Positions 5,885 through 12,920 of a stretch of 15,570 nt of DNA are shown in pieces. The stretch is from contig DFFG01000032.1 of NCBI GenBank assembly GCA_002368795.1, forward strand, positions 41,276 through 56,845. The letters are read 5' to 3'. The notes below the pieces were generated by a model. The model did no database searches, was not told the DNA's origin, and saw only the letters and a list, made by a program, of their open reading frames with translations. Every line of letters starts with the position of its first letter. The stretch's first letter is position 1. The position numbers and the translations under genes are program-made. This DNA is from Eubacterium sp. UBA3782. GTDB lineage: Bacteria > Bacillota > Clostridia > Lachnospirales > Lachnospiraceae.

Positions 5885-7336
5885 CTAGAAATGGAATCGT
5901 GCGGCAGCTTCCAGGGCAGACCATGAGGCTGCCGTATGGGAACACAGGTAGGGAGGAATCATATCCGATCCCGCCAGCGGCAGTTCCCGCTGCCGGCAGA
6001 CCGGGCAGATCCGGCAGAGCGGGCGGTCCGGGCAGGAGGCGCAGGGCTTTGGAAGCTTCAGGAGGCGGCGCCGTTCCTGCAGCAGGGCCCACTGTTCCCG
6101 AAAACTCTCAGGCAAAGGGGCGGAAGAATGCCTGCTGAAGGAGGCCCGCCTGAATGCACTTGTTGATGCTTCGAGGATGCTGTCTGTGAAGAGACGGCGG
6201 GAGGCCGGATCGTCTGCAACGCAAAGGCGCGGTGTGCCATCCCAGCCGACAGCAAAAGCGCAGCGTCCGGCAAGGCAGGTCATGGCAAGAGATTCGTCAG
6301 AAGTCCTCGATGCGGCAAGGGGAGAGCTGTCCGTCTTCTTTCGGGCAGAAAGGGGATCGCCGTCGGCGCCCGGCTGCACGGATGCTGCCAGAGAACGGCT
6401 ATAGGATGTGCCGGCTGCCAGCTGCACGGATGTTGCCAGGGAACGGGCGCAGGACCTTCCGATCGCGGTCCTCCGGGAGGCCAGGAGCTTTTTGGCTTCG
6501 GCCTGGAACCGTTCTTCTCCGAGGGTGCGCGCTATCGTCTCGATACGGAGAGCGGCAGCCTCCTCTGGAGAAAGCCGCCAGGCGGGCTCTGCAGGCACAC
6601 CTTCCTTTCCGGCCGCGATGCGGTGGAGTGCCAGCGCAGGATCGGGCAGCATATAGGTCTCGGCGAAGACAGGGATCCCCATGGCATGGCCAAGGGCAAA
6701 GATCTCCGGGATCTCGTCCCGGTTTCCCCGGACGGCGCTGCAGCAGATCCGGACAGGCACATCTGCCTCCCGGAGCAGTCGGATCCCCCGGAGAGCCCGG
6801 TCAAAGCCATCCGTTACATGGCAGAGGGAGGCATAGGTCTGGTTGGAGGTCCCGTAGAGCGTGACGCTGACCCGCCGGGGCGGAGCTGCGCCAAGCCGCC
6901 TGGCCGCGTCAGGGGTGATCCGTGTGCCGTTTGTGTTGATGGACAGCACAAAGCCCATGGCACGCAGGCGCTCGTAAAGAGAAAGAAAATCCGGATAAAG
7001 GAAGGGCTCGCCTCCGGTCAGCAGAAGAAACAGGCAGCCCAGGGCTCGCATTTCCTCTGCTTTTTGAAGCCATTTCTCGGCAGGAAGGGGCGCGGGGCTG
7101 GTACTCCGGCGGTCATCCGGAAACAGAAGAGGTCTGGGAGCCTGATAGGTTCCAAGGATTCCCCGCCCGGGCAGCCTGCGGTTTACATAACAAAAGTCAC
7201 AGGACATATTGCAGCCGGGGAGAAGCTCCAGTGTCCCCATCAGAGGAATGCCCGCAGCGGCAGCCTTTTGGACAAGGGCAGCCTCCGGGCGGAGAAGGAA
7301 TAAAGATGGATCGTTTGGTAAAATACAGGTATTCAT
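5885..7336 (-). CDS. Radical SAM enzyme with SPASM-like Cys-rich C-terminus
   Basis: Seen: 483 residues. The SAM-binding cluster is CNMSCDFC (42-49, CX3CX2C), followed by TGGEPF (107-112) and SINTNGT (132-138). The C-terminus carries Cys 354, 359, 372, 432, 435, 441, 444, 447 and 465, including CxxCPDRPLCRICPVC, which fits auxiliary 4Fe-4S clusters of the SPASM type. Known: SPASM enzymes modify peptides (RiPP maturases such as PqqE and AlbA) or act as anaerobic sulfatase activators. Odd: residues about 286-353 form a Ser/Ala/Arg-rich insert with two similar segments (ARSLATSVQ, SRSLAASVQ), probably a recently expanded DNA repeat lying between core and SPASM regions. The ATG has no clear ribosome site. 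No convincing precursor peptide or sulfatase lies nearby, so the substrate is unknown. A MATE exporter is divergent from it. Confidence 0.85.
   Translation of the reverse strand: MNTCILPNDPSLFLLRPEAALVQKAAAAGIPLMGTLELLPGCNMSCDFCYVNRRLPGRGILGTYQAPRPLLFPDDRRSTSPAPLPAEKWLQKAEEMRALGCLFLLLTGGEPFLYPDFLSLYERLRAMGFVLSINTNGTRITPDAARRLGAAPPRRVSVTLYGTSNQTYASLCHVTDGFDRALRGIRLLREADVPVRICCSAVRGNRDEIPEIFALGHAMGIPVFAETYMLPDPALALHRIAAGKEGVPAEPAWRLSPEEAAALRIETIARTLGEERFQAEAKKLLASRRTAIGRSCARSLATSVQLAAGTSYSRSLAASVQPGADGDPLSARKKTDSSPLAASRTSDESLAMTCLAGRCAFAVGWDGTPRLCVADDPASRRLFTDSILEASTSAFRRASFSRHSSAPLPESFREQWALLQERRRLLKLPKPCASCPDRPLCRICPVCRQRELPLAGSDMIPPYLCSHTAASWSALEAAARFHF
6373..6446 (-). repeat. Imperfect 48-bp-spaced repeat inside the radical SAM insert
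   Basis: GCTGCACGGATGCTGCCAGA (starting 6373) and GCTGCACGGATGTTGCCAGG (starting 6421) each continue with GAACGG. They lie 48 bp apart, which is 16 codons and keeps frame. On the coding strand they give the similar ARSLATSVQ and SRSLAASVQ segments. Confidence 0.8.
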
Positions 7337-7374
7337 GCTGCCAGTATAGACTGGGGACGGCAGCGGTGTATCCC

Positions 7375-7518
7375 AGATCCAAAGATGCCGGGTGGCAGAT
7401 CCTGGAGTGCTCGTTCAGATCCAGGAATAGCAGCTGGCAGATCCTGGAGTGCTCGTTCAGATCCAGGGATAGCGGCTGGCAGATCCTGGCGTGCTCGTTT
7501 AGACCCAAAGATGCCGGA
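7375..7518. repeat. Three 42-bp tandem repeats plus a partial copy upstream of the radical SAM gene
   Basis: Units start at 7393, 7435 and 7477 with TGGCAGATCCTGG(A/C)GTGC. A part-unit ends at 7392. Copies 1 and 2 differ at only a few positions and copy 3 is more diverged. The first two units contain TCCTGGA and TCCAGGA separated by 13 nt, so each could form a small hairpin. The unit is 14 codons long and open in several frames on both strands, so open frames here say little about coding. Confidence 0.85.
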
Positions 7519-7642
7519 TGACGGATCCTTTTGTATAAAGAAAGCCCCGTTCCTCGCAGACCGGAACGCTGAACTGTTGGGAGCGGATCCTGGTATGCGC
7601 GTATAAATCGGGAAATTTATCTGCACCGGCGGCGACGGTTTG

Positions 7643-7651
7643 TGGTAGAAT
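7643..7651 (+). promoter_or_regulatory. Likely extended -10 promoter of the MATE gene
   Basis: TGGTAGAAT matches an extended -10 (TGnTATAAT with one change). It lies about 80 bp before the MATE start codon. No convincing -35 is seen, as is usual for extended -10 promoters. Confidence 0.45.
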
Positions 7652-7730
7652 ACGCAGAAGAAGCTGCCTTTTTTGCAGATCTTATCAGCAAAGGGCAATA
7701 GAGACAGAAGGATAGAAAGAAGGCGTTGAA

Positions 7731-9104
7731 ATGGCACAGAATACGGAAAACAGATCGATGATCACCGATCTGACCGAGGGAAGTGTAACGAAACTGCTGC
7801 TGAAATTTGCCATGCCGCTGTTCGTGGCAAATGCGCTGCAGGCGGTATACAATCTGGTGGATATGGTGGTTGTGGGACAGGTCATCGGCGGTGCGGGCAT
7901 GTCAGCCGTATCGATCGGCGGAGATATCCTCCATCTGCTGACCTTCCTGGCGATGGGATTTTCCGGAGCCGGACAGGTACTGATCTCTCAGTACGTCGGT
8001 GCTGGAAAGCTGCGGGAGATGAAGCGGCTGATCGGCACGATGTTTACCTTTCTTCTTGGTACGGCGCTGGTCCTGGCTGTGGTGTGCTATCTGATCCGCT
8101 ACCCGATCCTGAACGTCCTAAATACACCGGCGGAGTCCTATGACTTTACCATGGACTACATGGTCACCTGTATCTTCGGCCTGATATTTATCTACGGCTA
8201 CAACATCGTTTCGGCGATCCTGCGCGGCATGGGCGATTCCCGCCGGCCCTTTATCTTCATTGCCGTGGCGGCAGTCCTCAACACCGTGCTGGATATCCTG
8301 TTTGTCGCGGTCTTTCACATGGAGGTTTTCGGCGCTGCTCTGGCGACGGTCATCGGACAGGGCGTCAGTTTCCTTGTCTCGCTGGTGTATCTGTATCGCA
8401 GGCGCGACGCCTTTGGCTTTGATTTCCGGCCGGAGAGCTTTCGCATCGACCGGGGTGTGCTTGCACCCCTGCTTACGCTGGGGATCCCCATGGCGATCCA
8501 GAGTGCGGCGATCAGCATTTCCAAGACCGTGCTTATGGCATGGATCAACAACGAGGGTGTGATCTACTCTGCACTTTCAGGCATTTACAACAAGACCGGC
8601 ATGATGGCGGGCATCGTCTCCAACTCCTTTACCACGGCTGGCAGTTCCATGGTCGGCCAGAACCTTGGCGCCGGAAAGTATGAGCGGGTGCCAAAGATCA
8701 TCCGGGTGGTGATCACCTGCGGGCTGGTAGTCTCCGTGGCAGCATCCGCGCTGATCCTGCTCTTCCCGGAGGCGGTCTGCGCCATGTTTACCAGTGACCC
8801 GGAGGTGCTGTCCCGTGCCAGCATTCTGATCCTGCCTATTATCCTGAACTTTTTTGGCGCAACGACCAGAGCAGGAGCCTTTTCCCTGATCAACGGATCG
8901 GGCAACTCAAAGCTGAACCTGCTGGTGGCCATCCTGGACGGCATGATCGCCAGAGTCAGCATGGCAGCTCTCTTTGGCTTTGCCTTGTCGCTGGGCTGCC
9001 GGGGATTCTGGATGGGCGATGCGCTGGCCGGCTACATGCCGCTGGTGATCGGCACGGTCTTTTTCCTTTCCGGGAAATGGAAATACAGCCGGGTCAGGAA
9101 ATGA
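7731..9104 (+). CDS. MATE-family multidrug/metabolite exporter
   Basis: Seen: 457 residues, the usual MATE length, with about 12 hydrophobic spans in two similar halves. The N-terminal half has the typical PLFVANALQAVYNLVDMVVVGQVIG stretch (residues about 29-53, loosely) and the second half an equivalent GIPMAIQSAAISIS. RGMGDSRRP and INGSGNSK occupy the same places in the two halves, as expected for MATE repeats. The start has AGAAGG 8 bp upstream. Known: MATE proteins export cationic drugs or metabolites using Na+ or H+. Context: it is divergent from the radical SAM gene, so it could export that enzyme's product, but nothing in the sequence proves this. Its last 11 bp overlap the end of the convergent KtrA gene. 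Confidence 0.95.
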   Translation: MAQNTENRSMITDLTEGSVTKLLLKFAMPLFVANALQAVYNLVDMVVVGQVIGGAGMSAVSIGGDILHLLTFLAMGFSGAGQVLISQYVGAGKLREMKRLIGTMFTFLLGTALVLAVVCYLIRYPILNVLNTPAESYDFTMDYMVTCIFGLIFIYGYNIVSAILRGMGDSRRPFIFIAVAAVLNTVLDILFVAVFHMEVFGAALATVIGQGVSFLVSLVYLYRRRDAFGFDFRPESFRIDRGVLAPLLTLGIPMAIQSAAISISKTVLMAWINNEGVIYSALSGIYNKTGMMAGIVSNSFTTAGSSMVGQNLGAGKYERVPKIIRVVITCGLVVSVAASALILLFPEAVCAMFTSDPEVLSRASILILPIILNFFGATTRAGAFSLINGSGNSKLNLLVAILDGMIARVSMAALFGFALSLGCRGFWMGDALAGYMPLVIGTVFFLSGKWKYSRVRK

Positions 9105-9744
9105 ACCGGTCCAGATCCTGCTTTGTGATTACGATCAGCAGGGAATCCTCTTTCTCGATGGTGATGTAGGGATCCTTTACGGCGCGGACGGTGTTCTCGT
9201 GCCGGATGGCAATGACATTGATTCCCTGGGTGCTGCGGATGTTCAGGTCGGCCAGACGTCGGCCTACCCATTCGGGCTTTGGCAGCATCTCGATCATGTA
9301 CAGGTCGCTGGAGAGACCGATAAACTGAAAGACATCGCGAACCATCAGCTGAAAGGCTGTGCGCATGCCGCTCTCACGTTCCGGGTAGATGATCTCATCG
9401 GCGCCGACACGCTTCAGGATATCGCCCTTCCGGTCAGTCTCTGCTTTGGCGATGACCCGGTGTACGCCGGCTTCCTTTGCCAGCATGACGCACATGATGC
9501 TGGCCTCCAGGTCGGTGGCCATGGCAACGATGACAGCGTCCATGGCGCCAAGACCCAGTTCACGGATGGCTTTGGGATCGGACAGGTCGGCATTGACTGC
9601 CTCGGTAAATTCGCGGGCCGTCTGCTCGATGATCTCCGACCGCTTGTCAGCAACAAGGACCTGTGCGCCGCGGTTCATCAGTTCTTTCGCAACACCGTAG
9701 CCATATTTTCCGAGACCAAGCACGGCAAAGGATTTCTGTTTCAT
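9094..9744 (-). CDS. ktrA: KtrA-type potassium uptake regulatory subunit (RCK domain)
   Basis: Seen: 216 residues, the normal KtrA length. The N-terminal Rossmann RCK_N motif is GLGKYGYG (10-17) with the acidic residue Asp33 at the end of strand 2, which binds nucleotide ribose. The C-terminal RCK_C region is about residues 135-216. Known: KtrA forms a cytoplasmic octameric ring that binds ATP/ADP, and in many Firmicutes c-di-AMP at RCK_C, and gates the KtrB channel. Context: KtrB is encoded 191 bp upstream on the same strand. The ribosome site is weak (AAGAGAG). A plus-strand-oriented hairpin lies in the leader. The stop codon region overlaps the end of the MATE gene by 11 bp, so no terminator can lie between the two. 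Confidence 0.9.
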   Translation of the reverse strand: MKQKSFAVLGLGKYGYGVAKELMNRGAQVLVADKRSEIIEQTAREFTEAVNADLSDPKAIRELGLGAMDAVIVAMATDLEASIMCVMLAKEAGVHRVIAKAETDRKGDILKRVGADEIIYPERESGMRTAFQLMVRDVFQFIGLSSDLYMIEMLPKPEWVGRRLADLNIRSTQGINVIAIRHENTVRAVKDPYITIEKEDSLLIVITKQDLDRFIS

Positions 9745-9761
9745 GAAATATCTCTCTTTCT

Positions 9762-9786
9762 GCTGTCCTTTAGAGGCAGCTTTTTT
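9762..9786 (+). terminator. Terminator-like hairpin oriented against the ktrA leader
   Basis: GCTGTCCT-TTAG-AGGCAGC (one bulged T) is followed by TTTTTT on the plus strand. No plus-strand gene ends here, so it may block transcription antisense to ktrB. On the minus strand it is a leader hairpin without a T-run. Confidence 0.35.
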
Positions 9787-9935
9787 CTTTTGTCAGTAAG
9801 GTATGTCTGTTTGATTATTCCTAAATTCTATTTTGGCGATCGGAACATCATATTTGACAGATGCAGCAGTCTGCGCTGTTTTTTATCAAAACTCTTTTCT
9901 GACGCCAGCCGTAAGGTGGAGCGATGGAAAAACCA

Positions 9936-11330
9936 TCAGCCGATCAGGAAGCGTCCGGAGGGATAGCGGAGCTCATTTTTTGACGTATCATCATTGGTGA
10001 AGGCCAGTGCCATGGAGAAGGGAGCGATCCTTCCGGTGAACATGGCCACAATCACGATGAGCTTTCCGGCCGTGCTCAGCGAGGGCGTTAACGCCCGGGA
10101 AAGGCCTACGGTGCCGGTGGCGCTGAAGATCTCATAGGCCGCATCCACCAGGGAAACGTTGTCGGTAAGGAGCAGAGCCATAAGGAGGCTGAGGGTCAGG
10201 GACAGGCTGACGGTGATGATAGCCGTCGCCCGGGTCACCAGCGGCCGGGAGATCTTGCGTCCCCAGAGCACGGTCTCCTTTCTGTCAGAAAGGAAGGCCT
10301 GGACGTTCAGATAAAGAACCGCAGCCGTTACCGTCTTTACGCCGCCGGCGGTGCCGCAGGGGGAGCCGCCGATAAACATGAAATACAGGCCGGCAAGACA
10401 GGTAAAGGGACGCAGGGCCTGCTGGGGAATCGTCGCAAAACCGGCCGTACGGAAGGTTACCGATTGAAAGACGCTGGCCAGCAGCTGCCTGCCCAGAGGC
10501 AGGCTGCCGATAGTATCGGGATTTCTAAACTCTCCCAGCCAGACCAGAACGGTGCCATGGGCTATCAGGTAAAGGGTCAGGTAAAGAACGAGACGGGTGT
10601 GTTCATCGAGTCGGCGCCAGAGGCCAAGGAGGGCATACCGCTTTTGCAGGGTCTCCCGGAGCGTATCCACCAGGTCAAACCATACGATATAGCCAAGACC
10701 GCCAAGGATGATCAGACTCATGGTGATCAGGTTGATCGCCAGGTTGTCGCGGAAGGGAATCAGGCTGTCTGGGCCAAACAGGTCGATGCCCGCGTTACAA
10801 AAGGCGGATACAGAGGTAAAGACGGAACGCCATATGCCGCCGGCAATGCCATAGATCGGAATCAGTACGAAACAGTACAGGGCGGCGCCGATCCCCTCCA
10901 GTGTCAGCGTCCACCGGACGACGCGCCTGAGGAACCGGATAAGGCCGTAGGTGGTATCCAGACCGTAATAATCGCGGATCAGAAGACGGGATCTCAAAGA
11001 AAAACGCTTCTGCAGGATCAGCATGACGACGGCCCAGATGGCGATAACTCCCATGCCGCCGATCTGGATCAGGCACATGATGACAACCTTTCCAAAAAGG
11101 GTCCAGTGGGAGAAGGTATCCACGACCACCAGACCGGTCACGCAGACCGACGTGGCAGAGGTAAAGAGTGCAGTAAGCATGGTGGTTTCCTCTCCGGGCA
11201 TGGTCGCTGCCGGCAGCATCAAAAGAAGCATGCCGATAAGGATCACCGCGGCAAAGGACATCAGAATGATCAGGGTCGTGTTTGGCCGGTAGTTTTTCAT
11301 TCGGCGTTTGGGACTATGGTCTGTATTCAC
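9936..11330 (-). CDS. ktrB: KtrB/TrkH-type potassium channel subunit, GTG start
   Basis: Seen: 464 residues with four membrane-pore-membrane repeats. The four filter segments, each with its central Gly, are SVCVTGL (61-67), AFCNAGI (176-182), TFRTAGF (292-298) and TGTVGLS (405-411). The GGSPCGTAGGVKT loop (321-333) fits the intramembrane gating region. The GTG at 11330 is preceded by GGAGG with 5-bp spacing. A later ATG (residue 11) has no such site. Known: KtrB is a sodium-activated K+ channel controlled by KtrA. The usual order is ktrA-ktrB, so the order here (ktrB first, 191-bp gap) hints at separate expression of ktrA. The gap contains a small GATGG/CCATC hairpin right at the ktrB stop and no T-run terminator for this strand. 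Confidence 0.93.
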   Translation of the reverse strand: MNTDHSPKRRMKNYRPNTTLIILMSFAAVILIGMLLLMLPAATMPGEETTMLTALFTSATSVCVTGLVVVDTFSHWTLFGKVVIMCLIQIGGMGVIAIWAVVMLILQKRFSLRSRLLIRDYYGLDTTYGLIRFLRRVVRWTLTLEGIGAALYCFVLIPIYGIAGGIWRSVFTSVSAFCNAGIDLFGPDSLIPFRDNLAINLITMSLIILGGLGYIVWFDLVDTLRETLQKRYALLGLWRRLDEHTRLVLYLTLYLIAHGTVLVWLGEFRNPDTIGSLPLGRQLLASVFQSVTFRTAGFATIPQQALRPFTCLAGLYFMFIGGSPCGTAGGVKTVTAAVLYLNVQAFLSDRKETVLWGRKISRPLVTRATAIITVSLSLTLSLLMALLLTDNVSLVDAAYEIFSATGTVGLSRALTPSLSTAGKLIVIVAMFTGRIAPFSMALAFTNDDTSKNELRYPSGRFLIG

Positions 11331-11338
11331 AGGTGCCT

Positions 11339-11382
11339 CCGGTTATGCACCGGGCTGGCAGCCGCGCAGTGTAAACGGCTGC
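11339..11382 (-). promoter_or_regulatory. Two hairpins in the ktrB leader, one touching the ribosome site
   Basis: Read on the minus strand, GCAGCCG/CGGCTGC (11358-11382, 7 bp, 11-nt loop) is followed by CCGGT/ACCGG (11339-11353, 5 bp, 5-nt loop). The second stem shares two bases with the GGAGG ribosome site (11336-11340). This could tune ktrB translation. It does not match the c-di-AMP riboswitch (ydaO type) as far as I can judge. A weak minus-strand promoter (TTGTAT, 17 bp, TATTGT) lies near 11420-11450. Confidence 0.4.
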
Positions 11383-11471
11383 GTAGTGTGTCAGGTGCAG
11401 AATAGATAAAATGATGTTTCCTTCACAAACAATAGCGTATGCGGCCATAAAATACAACTTTATGTTTCACT

Positions 11472-11498
11472 TGGGTAGAACTTTGGTATAATTACCCA
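11472..11498 (+). promoter_or_regulatory. Extended -10 promoter with overlapping operator-like dyad for the Exb-like operon
   Basis: TGGTATAAT, a perfect extended -10 (TATAAT at 11487-11492), is framed by TGGGTA (11472-11477) and TACCCA (11493-11498), an inverted repeat with a 15-bp gap. A dimeric repressor on this dyad would cover the -10. The transcript would have a leader of about 110 nt before the ATG at 11612. The same intergenic region also holds the divergent ktrB leader. Confidence 0.6.
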
Positions 11499-11611
11499 TA
11501 GAAAACAAGCCAGGTCTGCGGCATTTTTACACAGCAGCGGACGATATGGGCGGCGCCGGAAGAGGTCCGGATCGGGAAACGCAGGATCCCTGGCGCACCG
11601 GGAGAGAATAT

Positions 11612-12109
11612 ATGTTTTTCAAAATTCTGTTCAGCAACATCATCGGGTATGACGGAATTATTTTTCTGTTAGCGGCCGGACAGGCCGCCCTGTTCTACCT
11701 CACATGGATGGCCATCACCAAGATCTATGTCTATATGCATCCCAGTGATTATGTGCCCTCCCACAGCCTCCCGGAGGAGGAATATATGGAGAGCATGCCA
11801 AAGGAGCCGGCGATCGTAAAGGACCTGGAAAATGCCACCTTCTGGTATACGGCATACGGCAACCTGACGGCAATCTTTCCGCTGATGGGTATCCTGGGCA
11901 CGGTCTCGTCACTGATCGGCATGGTGGGCGATATGGCGAACTTCCAGGGCAGCTTTTACATGGCGCTTACGTCGACCTTCTGGGGGCTGATCTTTGCCAT
12001 CGCTTCCAAGATCGGGGACAGCTGGCTCTCCAGCCGTCTGGAGGATGACGAGCGGGCTGTCGCGCTGTATCTGCAGAGAAAGACCGGGAGGGGTCCAAAA
12101 AAGAAATGA
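11612..12109 (+). CDS. Miniature ExbB/TolQ/MotA-family proton-channel subunit
   Basis: Seen: 165 residues from the ATG at 11612, with GGGAGAG about 8 bp upstream. A frame open from 11546 adds 22 residues without a ribosome site. There are three membrane spans: about 14-41, 81-105 (YGNLTAIFPLMGILGTVSSL, the family's core TM with GxLGTV) and 113-135 (MALTSTFWGLIFAIASKIG, the AL.ST..GL..AI signature). The C-terminus is short and basic. Known: five copies of such subunits surround two ExbD/TolR/MotB copies and convert ion flow into rotation. Typical ExbB/TolQ proteins are 200-240 residues, so this one has a shortened cytoplasmic loop. It overlaps the next gene by ATGA, implying coupled synthesis. 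No TonB, Pal, PG-binding OmpA domain or Zor defence genes are adjacent. Confidence 0.85.
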   Translation: MFFKILFSNIIGYDGIIFLLAAGQAALFYLTWMAITKIYVYMHPSDYVPSHSLPEEEYMESMPKEPAIVKDLENATFWYTAYGNLTAIFPLMGILGTVSSLIGMVGDMANFQGSFYMALTSTFWGLIFAIASKIGDSWLSSRLEDDERAVALYLQRKTGRGPKKK

Positions 12110-12666
12110 AGAGAAGACGACAGACGATCATCGAGCTGACGCCTCTACTGGATGTGATCCTGATCCTGCTGTTTATGGTCATGGCCCAGAATGCGGCGGC
12201 GGCCGCAAAAGCACAGGAAACGGCGGCGGCCACTGCCGGCCAGGCGGAAAGTGCCATGCAGGAGATGGAGACGGAGATGGACCGGCTGGAGCAGGAAAAC
12301 GCGATCCTGCGCAATGAGGTCAGCGGATATGAGGGCCTTGCCGACTATGCACAGCGCATCTCGGTGACCTGGTCCTGCGACAAGGAGGAGAAAAAACACA
12401 TCTACGTGACGTTTGCCGGCGCCGGGGCGGAAGGAAGCTTCCCGCTGGACATCTCCTACGGCTGGGACAGCGCCAGATACGGCGAGAACTCGCTGCGGAA
12501 CGGTCTGAAGCAGAAGATCTCCGCAAAAGATCCGGTGTTTATCTTTTTTACCTATGACGCAAAAGAAATCTATAAAGAGGATTACGATATGATTGCCAGT
12601 GTGCTGGCAGATCTGAAGACAGACGACACCTACATTCAGTACGTTCCGGAACAGCCGGAGCCGTGA
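12106..12666 (+). CDS. TolR/ExbD-like stator subunit with coiled coil and atypical outer domain
   Basis: Seen: 186 residues. A basic N-terminus (MKRRRQ) leads into one membrane span, ELTPLLDVILILLFMVMA (10-27). Asp16 sits exactly where ExbD/TolR/MotB place the proton-carrying Asp (TPLlDV). An Ala-rich stretch and a Glu-rich coiled coil (about 46-85) follow, then a soluble domain of about 95 residues (IYVTFAGAG...). That domain contains no peptidoglycan-binding OmpA motif and does not obviously match the ExbD domain. Known: the membrane span pairs with ExbB-type pentamers. Inferred: it is the energy-transducing partner of the subunit encoded just upstream (ATGA overlap). The large outer domain is probably extracytoplasmic and is the part likely to define what this system does. 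I do not recognise it. Confidence 0.8.
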   Translation: MKRRRQTIIELTPLLDVILILLFMVMAQNAAAAAKAQETAAATAGQAESAMQEMETEMDRLEQENAILRNEVSGYEGLADYAQRISVTWSCDKEEKKHIYVTFAGAGAEGSFPLDISYGWDSARYGENSLRNGLKQKISAKDPVFIFFTYDAKEIYKEDYDMIASVLADLKTDDTYIQYVPEQPEP

Positions 12667-12920
12667 TGCCGGAAGCGAGCTTTCGTGGAGAGCCGGATAC
12701 AGACAGAGCGCTCGGATATATGGAGCCTGTGCATCTAAAAGCGGAGGCGTCCGGCTTCCGTAAGAATTCGGAAAAGCCAAAGGAGCAAAGCGCACAAAGA
12801 CGGAAACAAAGAAATAGAAATAAAAAATACGGAAACATGAGATGTCCCCGTAAGAGACATGGAAACGGGCAGAGGTTACGGGCCGGACTGCCGGCTGGAA
12901 AGGACAGAGAAAATGAGTGA
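12666..12920 (+). CDS. Doubtful small basic ORF between the motor genes
   Basis: An ATG overlaps the stop of the TolR-like gene (TGATG), and the frame runs 84 residues to a TGA inside the next gene's start region. The product is hydrophilic and Arg/Lys/Asn-rich, has no membrane span and resembles nothing I know. No separate ribosome site is visible. Overlap at both ends fits operon architecture, but composition (RRKQRNRNKK) looks like non-coding A-rich DNA read through. The 246-bp gap may simply be a spacer. A CGGAAGC/GCTTCCG pair spans its first half. Confidence 0.25.
   Translation: MPEASFRGEPDTDRALGYMEPVHLKAEASGFRKNSEKPKEQSAQRRKQRNRNKKYGNMRCPRKRHGNGQRLRAGLPAGKDRENE

Larger units (their letters stand above)
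7337..7730. other. Divergent intergenic region between radical SAM and MATE genes
   Basis: The 394-bp gap holds three 42-bp repeats (7393-7518), the MATE promoter and no gene I can support. A minus-strand frame through the repeats ends in an ATGA overlap with the radical SAM start. Its only in-gap start is a GTG at 7626 without a ribosome site, and it crosses the MATE promoter. A small dyad, ATAAAT and ATTTAT, lies at about 7603-7620, next to that promoter. Confidence 0.6.

Noticed and set aside
7333..7737. 134-residue minus frame with three 14-residue repeats before the radical SAM gene, possible precursor peptide
   Set aside because: Its only starts are GTG codons without ribosome sites, the first lying inside the MATE coding start. 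It crosses the MATE promoter. Kept only as a speculative finding.
9820..9900. T-rich plus-strand segment with CAGC/GCTG and TTTTTT near 9880
   Set aside because: The stem is only about four base pairs and no plus-strand gene precedes it, so I do not call a terminator.
11331..11460. Possible c-di-AMP (ydaO) riboswitch before ktrB
   Set aside because: The leader is short and shows only two simple hairpins, not the conserved multi-helix core of that riboswitch as I know it.
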